Assembly: GCA_026874595.1 (NCBI GenBank)
Contig: CM049310.1
Span: 3,286,001-3,350,000, forward strand
Length of the DNA stretch: 64,000 bases
Direction of reading: 5' to 3'
Source: Sipunculus nudus
Taxonomy: Eukaryota > Annelida > Sipuncula > Golfingiida > Sipunculidae
The notes under the pieces were generated by a model. It did not search any database, had not been told where the DNA came from, and was given only the letters and a program-made list of their open reading frames with translations. Within the stretch, counting starts at the first letter, position 1. The number at the start of each line of letters is the position of its first letter. Position numbers and translations under genes: made by a program. This document shows, piece after piece, positions 12,107 through 23,178 of this stretch.

Positions 12107-13721
12107 GGGCAACTTAAAAACTTTGCAATTGATTATAGTGTTGATGGACTCCGATAGTTGGGCCTTTTAATAATCCTTGTTACTTTGCGTTAAACGGTAG
12201 GGTTTTGCCGTAGGATATATATTTCTTTGACACATGTTAGCAAGCCCTTGAAAGCTTTAAGCTGAAAATAGATGTTAGAATTCAACCAATTTACTCAAAA
12301 AATGTCGGAAACCTAACTTCATGCTGGATTCTCTTCTGATCCCCGATGTCTCATACAGCGCAGGTTTAGCCGATCATTTAAGAATACAGTACTTGTCCGT
12401 GTGCCAGTTTCTGCCTAATGGGATTCTACGAGCCATGATAAAAGCGTTCACGTGTATAAAGCTGGTGTTATGTATCACAATGAAATAGTCCTTTGAAAAA
12501 AGCCCGTCTTAACCAGTGCTTAGTATACCAGTCATGAATGTGAAAAGGCCCTACATAACCTCACGGTCTTGCTGGCAGGTCATTTGATTCTGCTCCGTTA
12601 TTATGCATGGCCCACGTGTGTCCTAAATTATCACAAACGAGAAGTTACTGCCTTCCACCCAACTTGATATGCATTACTCTGATCCTAACAGTGTAGAGAA
12701 AGCATTAGGTTGATCATGGGAACGGCGTTGGGTTGATTACGGTACAGATAAATAATAAGGGTCACTGTTAAATGTGTGAATATCAAAACAGCGTTGACGT
12801 TTCCATAAAATTTCTTTATACTTTAACTGAAACTTCATCGGTGTCTTGTTGGGAGAAAATTGTTTTGGGCCCATAAAATACGAAGCGTCGACCATAAATA
12901 ATATTTTGCATATTTACAAGGGTGCCATCCGGTTACGATTTTGGTTAAACCTAACTGCATCTTGCATGAAAATAAAAAAAAACTACCTATTTGTCAAATG
13001 CAAATTTTGATAGATGTATTTGACAAATCTGAAGACCATACACACTTAGAGGTTGATTATATATTGAATATATGAATAAATTTTATTTATATAATCCGAG
13101 TTCTTTTTCCTTCTCATCAAGACATGTATATGCAGGCGGGAGATTTGCTCCTCCACGACCAAATAGTCAGCGCTGTATAATGATATTTAAATATATTTAT
13201 TTAAATCCTCTATCTCAGGTACTTTGTATATTTCCCATTTTATACGTTTTTACAACTGCATACTGGAGGTTACATAATAAATTGTGAATCAAATGGAAAT
13301 GCAGGGAAAGGAGTTTTTAGATGGAATTTTAAATCTTTAAAACTCGTAGAAGCTAAATAATTTCTTTGGGGAAAAAACGTTTGCTCGAATCCCCTGCTTG
13401 ATCTCATATATGTTAATCTCGGTGGCTGTGGGGATCAAACGAAAAAGAAAATACAAACGGTTAAACGCCGGATAATATCATCATCATCTTTCTTCCCCAT
13501 GGGGTTCTGTACGTGTGACATCGGTTAGTTTGGAATCGACCACTTGTTGTTTAAGTTGGAATAGGTGATATAGGTATATATTTAAATTAAAATGTATGTA
13601 TTAAACATTAACTGAAATAAGGTAAACCTGTACAATTTGATTTCCGACGAGGCTGTAAAAAAGGAATTCAAGCGTTGATTGCTTAACACGAGGCCTCCAA
13701 CAGAAGCCTTATATTAACGAT
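12107..13721. other. Non-coding stretch, no gene recognised
   Basis: AT-rich with only one short chance ORF (13072-13287). No RNA gene, repeat unit or splice-bounded ORF stood out. Confidence 0.5.
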
Positions 13722-13907
13722 GTTAGGTTCAAGTGCTAGATTTTACAACCTAGCGGGCTCTTGATTACCAGATACATTGACCAGAGAACCAATGAGGTTT
13801 CTACTGCCATTTGCTTTCACACTTTATCCTTCAATTTCAAGGCTTTTGTACCTCTGGTGCATGAATCAGTCTGTAAGACACTCCAAATTAAAAAACGCAA
13901 CTGAATA
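13722..13907. repeat. Dispersed repeat, copy 1 (pair with 15015-15204)
   Basis: About 190 bp similar in direct orientation to 15015-15204. Shared words include TGATTACCA, TTTCACACT, AGGCTTTTGTACC/AAGCTTTTGTACC, TGAATCAGTCTGTAA and, near the end, TGAATAAA. Divergence is moderate, by eye about a quarter of positions. There is no coding frame. Confidence 0.75.
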
Positions 13908-14487
13908 AACATGTATGGCCTGGGTTTGGGATTTTTACACTTCGATGCAAACAGGCTTACGGTAATATGTAACAAGAATGAAAAAGAGGGAAATAAAATC
14001 TGTCGTGAGTGAGCAATTCATGGGTTATAATATTGCCTTTCCCCCTGTCTCAGACAGGCAAACACGTGCATGGAAAGGCATTTTTCATTTTGTTCCATTC
14101 TGATGGAAAGGTGGACTAGTATATGATAAGCAGTAACACACACGACACAGAAACGGAATATTTAAGGTGGTGTAAGTTCCACCGACTCCTTACGTTTCCT
14201 ATATTTTCCTATAAAACGGTCTATAATTTCTTATTCTTGCCGGCATCAGGCCCTAATCTCCTTTATTTTCATGGTTCCCCCTGCGCAACCGTGTTTCTGA
14301 TGTGACAGTGTTACTATTGAAAACATTCAGTTCATTTTGCATGCAAGTGTGCATGCAGATTGGCATGTCAGATGGTAAAAAGTGTGATTGATAGTTTGAT
14401 ATAAATGTGAGATACATCTTTAGCGGAAATGCAAAGTTTTCTTTAGAAAAGCAGGTATTACGATCCCTGCAATTGGTTATATGTCAG

Positions 14488-14660
14488 GTGCGGATCCAAA
14501 TGGAGAGGTGGGGAGGGGACAAAAAACTTCAGGATTACTTTAAGAAATTACCTTTTTGGCAGGGTTTTCCCCCGAGATGTTGACCTTTTTATAAGGTCTT
14601 TTAGTGTAAACAGACCCCTTCCCCAACCCCCTTTCCCCAAAACTCTTCATCCGACCCTTT
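14488..14660. repeat. Diverged copy of a GCGGATCCA poly-G repeat
   Basis: Begins with GTGCGGATCCAAATGGAGAGG and has G-rich then C-rich stretches. It resembles the starts of the better pair at 16076 and 22159. The assignment is weak because the rest is diverged. Confidence 0.35.
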
Positions 14661-14695
14661 GTATCATTCGAGCCTCAGAAATTCATTCTACACCA

Positions 14696-14932
14696 ATGCT
14701 TTCAGTGTAAATGCATAAATGACGAAACTGTATAAACATTTGGCTTTTAGTGTAAATGCATAAAAGACAAGACTGTATGAACTTTTGGCTTTCCGTGTAA
14801 CTGCATAAAAGACAAGACTGCATAAACTTTTGGCTTTTAGTGTCAATGCAAAAATAAATAAGTGTGTATAAAATTTTGGCCTTTAGTGGAAATGCATAAA
14901 AGGCAAGAATGTATAAACTTTTGATTTCTATA
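14696..14932. repeat. 45-bp tandem repeat, about 5 units
   Basis: GTGTAA/GTGTCA/GTGGAA markers recur at 14705, 14750, 14795, 14840 and 14886, giving a 45-46 bp period. Units share TTTTGGCTTTTAGTGTAAA, TGCATAAAAG and ACTGTATAAAC, with several substitutions each. Confidence 0.9.
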
Positions 14933-15014
14933 GCAGTCAGAATTAAGTCATTGGAATGGGAATATCGTTTTGATCACCCCTTGCGAATCATCCCCAAACA
15001 ATAAAAATTGACGC

Positions 15015-15204
15015 TGTAAGGTCCGGGTGCTGGATTTTATAACCTCACAGGCTTTTGATTACCAAGGAACTGGACAGAGAACCTGTTGGCGGGTTCAATT
15101 GGGATTTCCTTTCACACTGTATCCTTAAATGTCAAAGCTTTTGTACCCGAAGTGCGTGAATCAGTCTGTAAATCACTCTAACTTCACAAATGTGGTTGAA
15201 TAAA
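15015..15204. repeat. Dispersed repeat, copy 2 (pair with 13722-13907)
   Basis: Direct-orientation relative of the copy at 13722-13907, separated from it by about 1.3 kb. It carries the same TGAATCAGTCTGTAA word and a TTGAATAAA end. Confidence 0.75.
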
Positions 15205-16075
15205 ATAGATGTTATCACTTGCCTAGCCATGGTTTTACGGCTCGCTGGCGAGTCTTACCGTCATGTGGCGGCCAATGAGAAATAAGGGAAATAAAAATGT
15301 CAGAATTTATCACTGGTAACTGAGCCAGTGGTTCAACATCCTGCAGTCCCCGAATTTCATTCTGCGCTGCTGCTTTAAGGGTTTCACCCTTATCTGACAA
15401 GGGACGCTATTTGAGGATCACATCTGGGCGTTACTGAACGGTTGCTTGGAAACAAATGAGGCCTGGGATCAACCGAAAAAGCTCCTAACAAAGCGAATGT
15501 CAAACACATGTACGGGGTGCAAAAAGGATTTAACACTTCCACAAAAATGGAGCTCCAAGTGTCACGATTCACGGAAAATTGGTGTGAAGAAATGGCAGCA
15601 ACCAAACAACCTGAAAAAGGTAGCACTCGAGTCCGCCCGCTCTAATTAAGATCGATCCTGTGGAGGCAAAATAAGAAAACAGATGAGAAAAACGTCCGCG
15701 AACGATTTCTACCGGGAATATAATCCACGCATTGGCGGACAAATATAAAACGCTCAAGTTTGCTCAGTGGACAGCAAAATTATGGGTTTAAAACGAAACC
15801 ACTTGACATTTGCTTCTTGAATGTCACGGCGTTTTACATTCCACCGGGAACAACTTCACGGATTTCGAACCCAGCGATCAGCACGTCCTGCATGTGAAAA
15901 TAATAACACTGAAAAATGTTAGTATAACGTGGTGGCATAAATTTATAATAAGACATACCTAATTATTCAATGAGGATTTTTAAAAATTGAGAATTTAATT
16001 CACTGAAGTATACAACATTCATGGGCATAATTGCAATTAGAATTTCGTAATTAAAATTGTAGACATAGTTTAACT
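15205..16075. other. Non-coding stretch, no gene recognised
   Basis: Overlapping ORFs of 60-80 codons on both strands at 15215-15757 have no recognisable domain. The plus-strand one (15446-15649) is lysine-rich with a CTGC pair but lacks splice support. Confidence 0.45.
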
Positions 16076-16244
16076 AGGGGCGGATTCAGGATTTAGGAAA
16101 AGGAATGGGCAAACCCCGGAGAATTCATGATAAAACATTAATAAACGTCCCCAATTCCCGGAAAAGGGGGGGGGGGATGTAGGGCTGCATAAACGCTCTG
16201 AAACACTTAAATAGGTTGCGGCAACTGGGGGGGGGGGGGGGGGG
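16076..16244. repeat. Poly-G-bearing dispersed repeat, copy A
   Basis: Starts GGGGCGGATTCAGGATTTAG and carries an 11-G run (16166-16176) and an 18-G run (16227-16244). The start and the spacing to an ATTCATGA word match the copy at 22159 (GGCGGATCCAGAATTTAG, then ACTCATGA, then poly-G). Family identity is unknown. Confidence 0.65.
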
Positions 16245-16376
16245 ATTTAGAGATTTCATGATATCTAATAATGACAATCGGCCAGTATTGTTATTTATTA
16301 GATAAATCATTACAATTACCATAAGTATTTAGCAATTAACTCTGATCTGATTAAAATTTAAAGTAAAGAATATATA

Positions 16377-16380
<4 letters not shown>

Positions 16381-16438
<58 letters not shown>
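16381..16438. repeat. (TA)n microsatellite
   Basis: About 58 bp of uninterrupted AT dinucleotides. Confidence 0.97.
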
Positions 16439-16441
<3 letters not shown>

Positions 16442-17296
16442 CAACTCCCTACTGAATGAGGTCAAAATAATCTTAAATTTGCAATAAAAAATTCATCGCG
16501 CACTATCTTAAATATTTTAACGTACCAGTTATCCGTGTTATAAAACTCGCATATACTCTTCTAATTTATATTTAATCATGACCATATTTTCCCGTCGTTA
16601 TGCCTCTGAACGAGTGTTACGTGTAATGTTTAATATGATGGTGAAATAAGATGTTAACAACAAAACTATAATCTGAGTATAAATATTAATCATAAATATA
16701 AATTATCAATAAATTTGGTGTTTATGCAATTCAGTTTTTCAACCGACTATTAAAAAATGTTTTCTACGGGGAGTAGCCATGTGTAAATAACATTTATCTG
16801 AAAGTGAAATTGTCTGGTCTCAGATTATAGACTACAACGTAATAAATCTCAATTTTTTAAACATATATACGATGCTTTGTGGTTTCGTTTGAGCAAATAA
16901 GCCCAAAAGACACCGGCTGATGCCTTAAAAATAATACCACTGTCAAACACACGTACCAGGTATACATAAACACTGAGAACAGTGGACTCTCAAAATAGGT
17001 GAAAATACTAGAAAACCGAGTCCCAAGGAATATTGCTTTACACTGTAAAATGAGAGTGGCTAGGTTCGCATGAGTATCGATGACAAAACTAGAAAATATG
17101 AAAAAGATGGGAAAACGCACATATACAGTTTCAACCAAGCATATAATATGTGCTTCTCTAACGTTTTAGTCCATACGGTAAAAAACTGCAGTTTTGGATT
17201 TTCAGACTAAGTAGCCCATGTTGTAAACTCTGCCAAACGGTATGGCTAAAGAATGTCAGCATTTACATTATTTACGTATCAATTTCATAGAATATT

Positions 17297-17299
<3 letters not shown>
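16439..17299. other. Non-coding stretch, no gene recognised
   Basis: AT-rich. A 93-codon minus-strand ORF at 16857-17138 is hydrophobic by composition but shows no motif or splice context. Confidence 0.45.

Positions 17300-17346
<47 letters not shown>
17300..17346. repeat. (TA)n microsatellite
   Basis: About 47 bp of AT dinucleotides directly abutting the palindrome that starts at 17351. Confidence 0.97.
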
Positions 17347-17350
<4 letters not shown>

Positions 17351-17492
17351 AATATACAACGAAAATGTTCAGTTACACATTAACATTTGTTTTCATGCTG
17401 CCGCATTCATCAGATGTGTCCCAACACATATGAGAATTGCAGCAGCATGAAAACACGTGTTAATGTGTAACTGAAGATTTTCGTTGTAAATT
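17351..17492. repeat. 142-bp near-perfect palindrome (long hairpin)
   Basis: The left arm starts AATATACAACGAAAATGTTC and the right arm ends with the complement (GATTTTCGTTGTAAATT). The outer 51 bp pair with 4 mismatches by my alignment. Pairing resumes inward (GCTGCCGCATTC against GAATTGCAGCAGC) and closes on ATGTGT-CCCA-ACACAT around 17413-17428. The whole block can fold into one hairpin with a 4-nt loop. It may be a foldback MITE or a hairpin-RNA source. There is no ORF. Confidence 0.9.
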
Positions 17493-18840
17493 CTATGTAT
17501 CAGCTCTTAGCATCAGAGCACTGTTAGATTTGTTCAGCACCTATATACTGCTATATATATATATATATACAATGAAACCTCGTTGTGTCGAAGTCGAACT
17601 TAGAGAAGCGGGGTATTATGTTTTATAGTGATCTTTACTGGAATATATTGTTTGTTGGAAACCCTAGACGTCTACATTATTCGACGTTTTATGAAAGGAC
17701 ATATATGTAACCGTGAAAGTTTATGACAGTCATCAATATGCACTCCTGATAATCGCCATGTTTTCAAAGTCATATGTTAACGTATACTGCGTCAAATAAA
17801 ATGGTTGGTCTTGCATTTTTCCATCAGATGACACTCAAATAGATTGAGTCTCTTTAAATCGCTGGTGCTTTGATATGCAGTAATCTTAAACCTTTTAAAT
17901 CGCTTTACACGACAGTTGAATGCTTCTTTGGATTCCGATAATATATTTGTTTATTTGAAATAAAACACCCTGAAATGTTCGTGTACTGGTATTAACACTA
18001 ATCAAAACACTACGGCATTCTTTAATCTTCTTAATGTTTTCCGAATTATTATAAAGGCCATCTTTTATTCCTTTGTACCCGCCGTCCCTTTGCTGATTTT
18101 TCTTTTTAAAAAATCAAAGGAAAACGATAATTACTCTTTCCTCTGTCAGTCAGCCGTCCCGACGTGTTCTTTATTCCTGGAAACATGATTACATTTTGTT
18201 ACATGCGGGCTTCAGTTGTCTCCTGTGTGAACAAGAACTGAAAAAAAAAATTGATTTATCTATGCAATAATCATTTGAAAAGAATCAGCTCAAGATTTGA
18301 ACAGATTAATATATGCGCTCCATGGCTTTGAAACGTGAAATTCTTTGTGTTTAATCTAACAGCTTTACAAATGCTTTGCAATGTTGGGTATTCTGAAACC
18401 TGCACTTAAAATACATTGATGCTGATAAAAATCATAAGGATCTTTAAAGACTGTGTTACGTGGCCTTTCACCAGGTTTTTCTATAGAGCTGTCAATTATC
18501 AGTGGCAACATATGCGTCAAAACATCTGCCATTGCATATATATATATATATTTTTTTGCGGTTTTACAGTTGGACCCATTCCATTTACACACGTTTTTCT
18601 GGAGCGCTCTACATCGTTTATCGCGCGCCAAGTCCCCCTAATGCGCCATATTTCGAGGATTTTCGGTCTGGAGCCCGCTACAATATGACCAAAGGTCAGT
18701 TGGTTCTGCTTTCTAGCGCGAGCCAGACGGCGTTTAGCGCGGCCTACATTTGTGCTTCGTACGTGTGTAAGCAGAAGTGGACCAGAAGTATATCTAAATA
18801 TAGTGCGCTACAGCAAGACCCGACTGTCATGTTAGTGTTT
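17493..18840. other. Non-coding stretch, no gene recognised
   Basis: Contains short (TA)n runs near 17552-17570 and 18536-18550. ORFs around 18365-18861 on both strands (up to 119 codons) are read partly through the TA run. A moderately good acceptor near 18715 (TTCTGCTTTCTAG) opens a GC-rich stretch, but no partner exon was found. Confidence 0.45.
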
Positions 18841-18985
18841 ATTAAACTTAATGATAAATGAAAATAAAAATAATTAAGATGTGAAATATATTAGAATGAT
18901 ATGTCGATGGTCTTAAATCACAAATGAAATGGTCTCCCTTTTTGTATACTATCCGGGGAAAAACAGGCCACAGTCAAGCATGTTA
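18841..18985. repeat. 145-bp direct duplication, copy 1
   Basis: Matches 19272-19408 in the same orientation. Shared words are TTAAACTTAAT, ATGTGAAATATATTAGAA, GTGTCGATGG/ATGTCGATGG, TTAAATCACAAA and GTCAAGCAT. The spacing between copies is about 430 bp and similarity stops at both edges. Confidence 0.75.
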
Positions 18986-19271
18986 ATTTCTGCTATCGCC
19001 TATATGTTTTTCGGCCTTGAAGTGTGGTAATGTCACATAACTGTACCTGTTGACGCATGGCGAAAAATATACAATTGTTTGCTGGTATCTGATTGGTAGG
19101 CCGTGTGCACTTGCACTAAGCAACTTTTGTAAATTTCTTACCAGTTGTACACGAAGACACAGTTGGATACCATAATGTAATACAAAAAAATCAAATGGAA
19201 CGCTAATATTTCACATTGGTTTTTGTATGTCGCTTCTGAGGAATGATTAATCAGACTTAAGAAGAAACGTG

Positions 19272-19408
19272 TTAAACTTAATAATATATAGAACTAAAAC
19301 ATAAAATGTGAAATATATTAGAAAGCTGTGTCGATGGGTTTTAAATCACAAACCAAATATTCTACCTTTTTTTCTCGTTGTGATTATCTACAGGCTACGG
19401 TCAAGCAT
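19272..19408. repeat. 145-bp direct duplication, copy 2
   Basis: Second copy of the 18841-18985 segment, with more substitutions in its second half. No coding frame is shared between the copies. Confidence 0.75.
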
Positions 19409-19918
19409 ACTTTATCTCTTATTTAAAATCAAATTCCATACGATTTTTTTTAAAATTTCTGCAATCATGCTTATAAAGCGAACTTCCCTGATCTTCCTTA
19501 CTTTCGATAACACAAAAAGGTTGCGAGTATGTTAAGTCACGGAATTACGCCCAAGTGTGAACACCAATATTTCATCCATCTTTTCTTTCAATCCCTCACG
19601 ATTTCACGTGATACATAATAAACTGCTGAATTTAATTTGTTAACTTCCGCTTGGAAAAATGTGAAAACGTAAATTCAGATGAGGAATGACAAGATTACTC
19701 TTTCCTGCACACAAACGAATTCTTGTGTTGAAAAAAGTAAAAATTAAAGAGCAAATGTACAAAATGTTAATTTAAGTCATCCTTCCCAAGTTTGGTTTAC
19801 GAGATTTGCTTTTAATTCTGTGAACAGGCATTACAATCCTGAAATTCTTATGTTATTAATTATGTTTTAACCTAATCCAGTTATACCGTATCAAAACGGC
19901 TATTGCGTCTTTTACCTA
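19409..19918. other. Non-coding stretch, no feature
   Basis: AT-rich sequence between the duplication and the 49-bp satellite. Nothing was recognised. Confidence 0.5.
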
Positions 19919-21979
19919 TGATGTTATTTCCCGGTCAGTGACAAATTGTGAGCCGTTTATCAGAATGTAACGTTATTTCCCTGTCAGTGACACAATGTGA
20001 GCCGTATATCAGAATGTAATGTTATTTCCTCGTCACTGACACAATGTGAGCCGTATATCAGAATGTAATGTTATTTCCTCGTCACTGACACAATGTGAGC
20101 CGTATATCAGAATGTCATGTTATTTCCTGGCACTGACACGATGTGAGCCGTATATCAGAATGTGTAATGTTATTTCCCTGTCGATGACACAATGTGAGCC
20201 CTATATCTGAATGTAATGTTATTTTCCTCTCACTGGCACAATGTGAGCCCTATATCAGAATGTACTGTTATTTCCCTGTCACTGATACAATGTGAGCCCT
20301 ATATCAGAATGTAATGTTATTTCCCTGTCGATGACACAATGTGAGCCCTATATCAGAATGTAATGTTATTTCCCTGTCAATGACACAATGTGAGCCGTAT
20401 ATCAGAATGTAATGTTATTTCCTCGTCACTGACACAATGTGAGCCGTATATCAGAATGTAATGTTATTTCCTCGTCACTGACACAATGTGAGCCGTATAT
20501 CAGAATGTCATGTTATTTCCTGGCACTGATACGATGTGAGCCGTATATCAGAATGTGTAATGTTATTTCCCTGTCGATGACACAATGTGAGCCCTATATC
20601 TGAATGTAATGTTATTTCCCTGTCACTGACACAATGCGAGGCCTATATCAGAATGTAATGTTATTTCCCTGTCACTGAAACAATGTGAGCCGTATATCAG
20701 AATGTAATGTTATTTCCCTGTCGATGACACAATGTGAGCCCTATATCAGAATGTAATGTTATTTCCCTGTCACTGACACAATGTGAGCCCTATTTCAGAA
20801 TGTAATGTTATTTCCCTGTCACTGACACAATGTGAGCCGTATATCAGATTGTAATGTTATTTCCCTGTCACTGACACAATGTGAGCCGTATATCAGAATG
20901 TAAAGTTTTTTCCCTGTCGATGACACAATGTGAGCCGTATATCAGAATGTAATGTTATTTCCCTGTCGATGACACAATGTGAGCCCTATATCAGAATGTA
21001 ATGTTATTTCCCTGTCACTGACACAATGTGAGCCCTATTTCAGAATGTAATGTTATTTCCCTGTCGATAACACAATGTGAGCCGTTTATCAGAATGTAAT
21101 GTTATTTCCCTGTCACTGACACAATGTGAGCCCTATATCAGAATGTAATGTTATTTCTCTGTCACTGACACAATGTGAGCCGTATATCAGAATGTAATGT
21201 TATTTCCCTGTCGATGACACAATGTGAGCCCTATATCAGAATGTAATGTTATTTCCCTGTCACTGACACAATGTGAGCCGTATATCAGAATGTAATGTTA
21301 TTTCCCTGTCACTGACACAATGTGAGCCGTATATCAGAATGTAATGTTATTTCCCTGTCACTGACACAATGTGAGCCGTATATCAGAATGTAATGTTATT
21401 TCCCTGTCACTGACACAGTGTGAGCCGTATATCAGAATGTAATGTTATTTCCCTGTCACTGACACAATGTGAGCCGTATATCAGAATGTAATGTTATTTC
21501 CCTGTCACTGACACAATGTGAGCCGTATATCAGAATGTAATGTTATTTCCCTATCACTGACACAATGTGAGCCGTATATCAGAATGAAATGTTATTTCCC
21601 TGTCACTGACACAGTTTGAGCCCTATATCAGAATGTAATGTTATTTCCCTGTCACTGACACAATGTGAGCCCTTTATCAGAATGTAATGTTATTTCCCTG
21701 TCACTTACACAATGTAAGCCGTATATCAGAATGTAATGTTATTTCCCTGTCACTGACACAATGTGAGCCCTATATCAGAATGTAATGTTAATTCCCTGTC
21801 ACTTACACAATGTGAGCCCTATATCAGAATGTAATGTTATTTCCCTGTCACTGACACAATGTGAGCCGTATATCAGAATGTAATGTTATTTCCCTGTCAC
21901 TGACACAATGTGAGCCCTATATCAGAATGTAATGTTATTTCTCTGTCACTGACACAATGTGAGCTGTATATCAAAATGT
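19919..21979. repeat. 49-bp satellite array, about 42 monomers
   Basis: Head-to-tail units with a 49-bp period (TTTCCC markers at 21301 and 21350). The core words are AATGTTATTTCCC, TGTCACTGACACAATGTG, AGCCGTATATCAGAATG. Most units contain the dyad TGTCA-C-TGACA. Variants include TGTCGATGACA, GCCCTATATC and TCCTCGTCACTG. Variant blocks recur at about 393 bp (8 units: TTCCTGG at 20124 and 20517) and 245 bp (5 units: the CCTATTTCAG pair near 20790 and 21035), so higher-order duplications have occurred. It is non-coding. Confidence 0.96.
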
Positions 21980-22158
21980 ACATATACACTGTATAGCACA
22001 CTCCACGAGTCCATTCTATAAAGGGAAGCCCGTATTTTTTAGATATCTTTGTGGGCAGTCACAGAATTTTGATGAAAAACAATAATAGAAAATTATCATC
22101 ACATCTTCAAAAGATCTGAGTATGATAATTAAAATCTGATCAAACACTATGTTATGCT

Positions 22159-22248
22159 GTGGCGGATCCAGAATTTAGGTAAAGTAGAGGGGGGGGGGGG
22201 TCCAACCCAGAAGGACTCATGACAAAGCTTAAAGAAAGGGGGGGGGGG
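22159..22248. repeat. Poly-G-bearing dispersed repeat, copy B
   Basis: Starts GTGGCGGATCCAGAATTTAG, carries 12 G at 22189-22200, then ACTCATGACAAAGCTTAA and 11 G at 22238-22248. It matches copy A at 16076. It directly precedes the tandem-core element at 22284. Confidence 0.65.
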
Positions 22249-22283
22249 TCAGGTTGTAAAATTGGTCTTAAACCCTTAACAAG

Positions 22284-23178
22284 CGACCCATGGGTCATGA
22301 CGCTCAGCTGACCGGGAAGAGATTTGCAAAAGGAAATTTTATCATCTGAATGGTAGTATATAACCATTCAACTGAAGCATCAAACAGATTAACCAACAGG
22401 CTGAGATTGTGTCTGTATTAATATATCTCAAAAATAGAGAAAAAATGCGTAGACTTTTAAAAAAATACAGGTGGCTCCACCAGTCTGCAGAAACTAATAA
22501 AAACACAATGGTCAATATCCATGCAAAGAAGCATGGTGGCCTCTAGATTAGTTGTTCAGATACTTCAGCTTTTGTATCATCAAATTTTCCATTATTCTGA
22601 GGGATACTTTGGAGTCCTATAGCTTGAAGGATATGGGTAACAGAGACCTAATTTCAGGTTTCCACAGACACTTTTAATGGGCCTCTCAGAATGTCAAGAA
22701 TAAAGATTCTAGGTTCAGTTTTTACGATTTGTGCCCTGTTAACAGATGTCCACATTTTAAAGGTCTCAAAAATAGAGAAAAAAAATAATTTAAAAATCGA
22801 AAAATACAGGTTGCGCCACCAGTCTGTAGGAACTGATGGAACATCTCATGATCAATATGTATGCCAAAAATCATGACCATCAGTGATGTAGTTAATGAGA
22901 TATTGAAGTTTTTGTATGATTTTTTTTTTACTATTCTGGGGGGTACTTTGGGGCCCAATAGCTCGAAGGATATGGGTAACAGAGACTTAATTCCAGGTTT
23001 CCAAGGAGATTTTTCATGGACCTCTCTGGATGTAAAGAAAGAAGATTCCAGGTCAAGCGGTTACTATTTGTGCCTTGTTAACGGACAGACGACCGGATGG
23101 CCGGATGGCCGGACGGACGACGGACAAAGAGTGATCGCTATAGCTCAGATGACTTACAGTCAGCTGAGCTAAAAAGGA
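22284..23178. mobile_element. Dispersed element with tandem core and terminal inverted repeats
   Basis: The left end is GACCCATGGGTCATGACGCT; the right end is GTCAGCTGAGCTAAAAAGG. The ends share a perfect 11-bp inverted repeat GCTCAGCTGAC (22302-22312) and GTCAGCTGAGC (23159-23169). Inside are about two diverged units of roughly 335 bp; AAAATAGAG recurs near 22431 and 22768, and GGATATGGGTAACAGAGAC in each unit. Relatives lie at 45344-46500, 51880-52994, 33867-33905 and 50410-50525. Non-autonomous elements with tandem-repeat cores are known from bivalves (pearl/CvA type, thought Helentron-related), but membership was not established. The ORFs in it look like chance. Confidence 0.75.

Noticed and set aside
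15446-15649. 67-codon Lys-rich plus-strand ORF with CTGC
   Set aside because: Overlaps equally long ORFs on the other strand and lacks splice context or a known motif.
15863-15876. tRNA B-box-like GGTTCGAAATCC on the minus strand
   Set aside because: No A box at the proper distance upstream.
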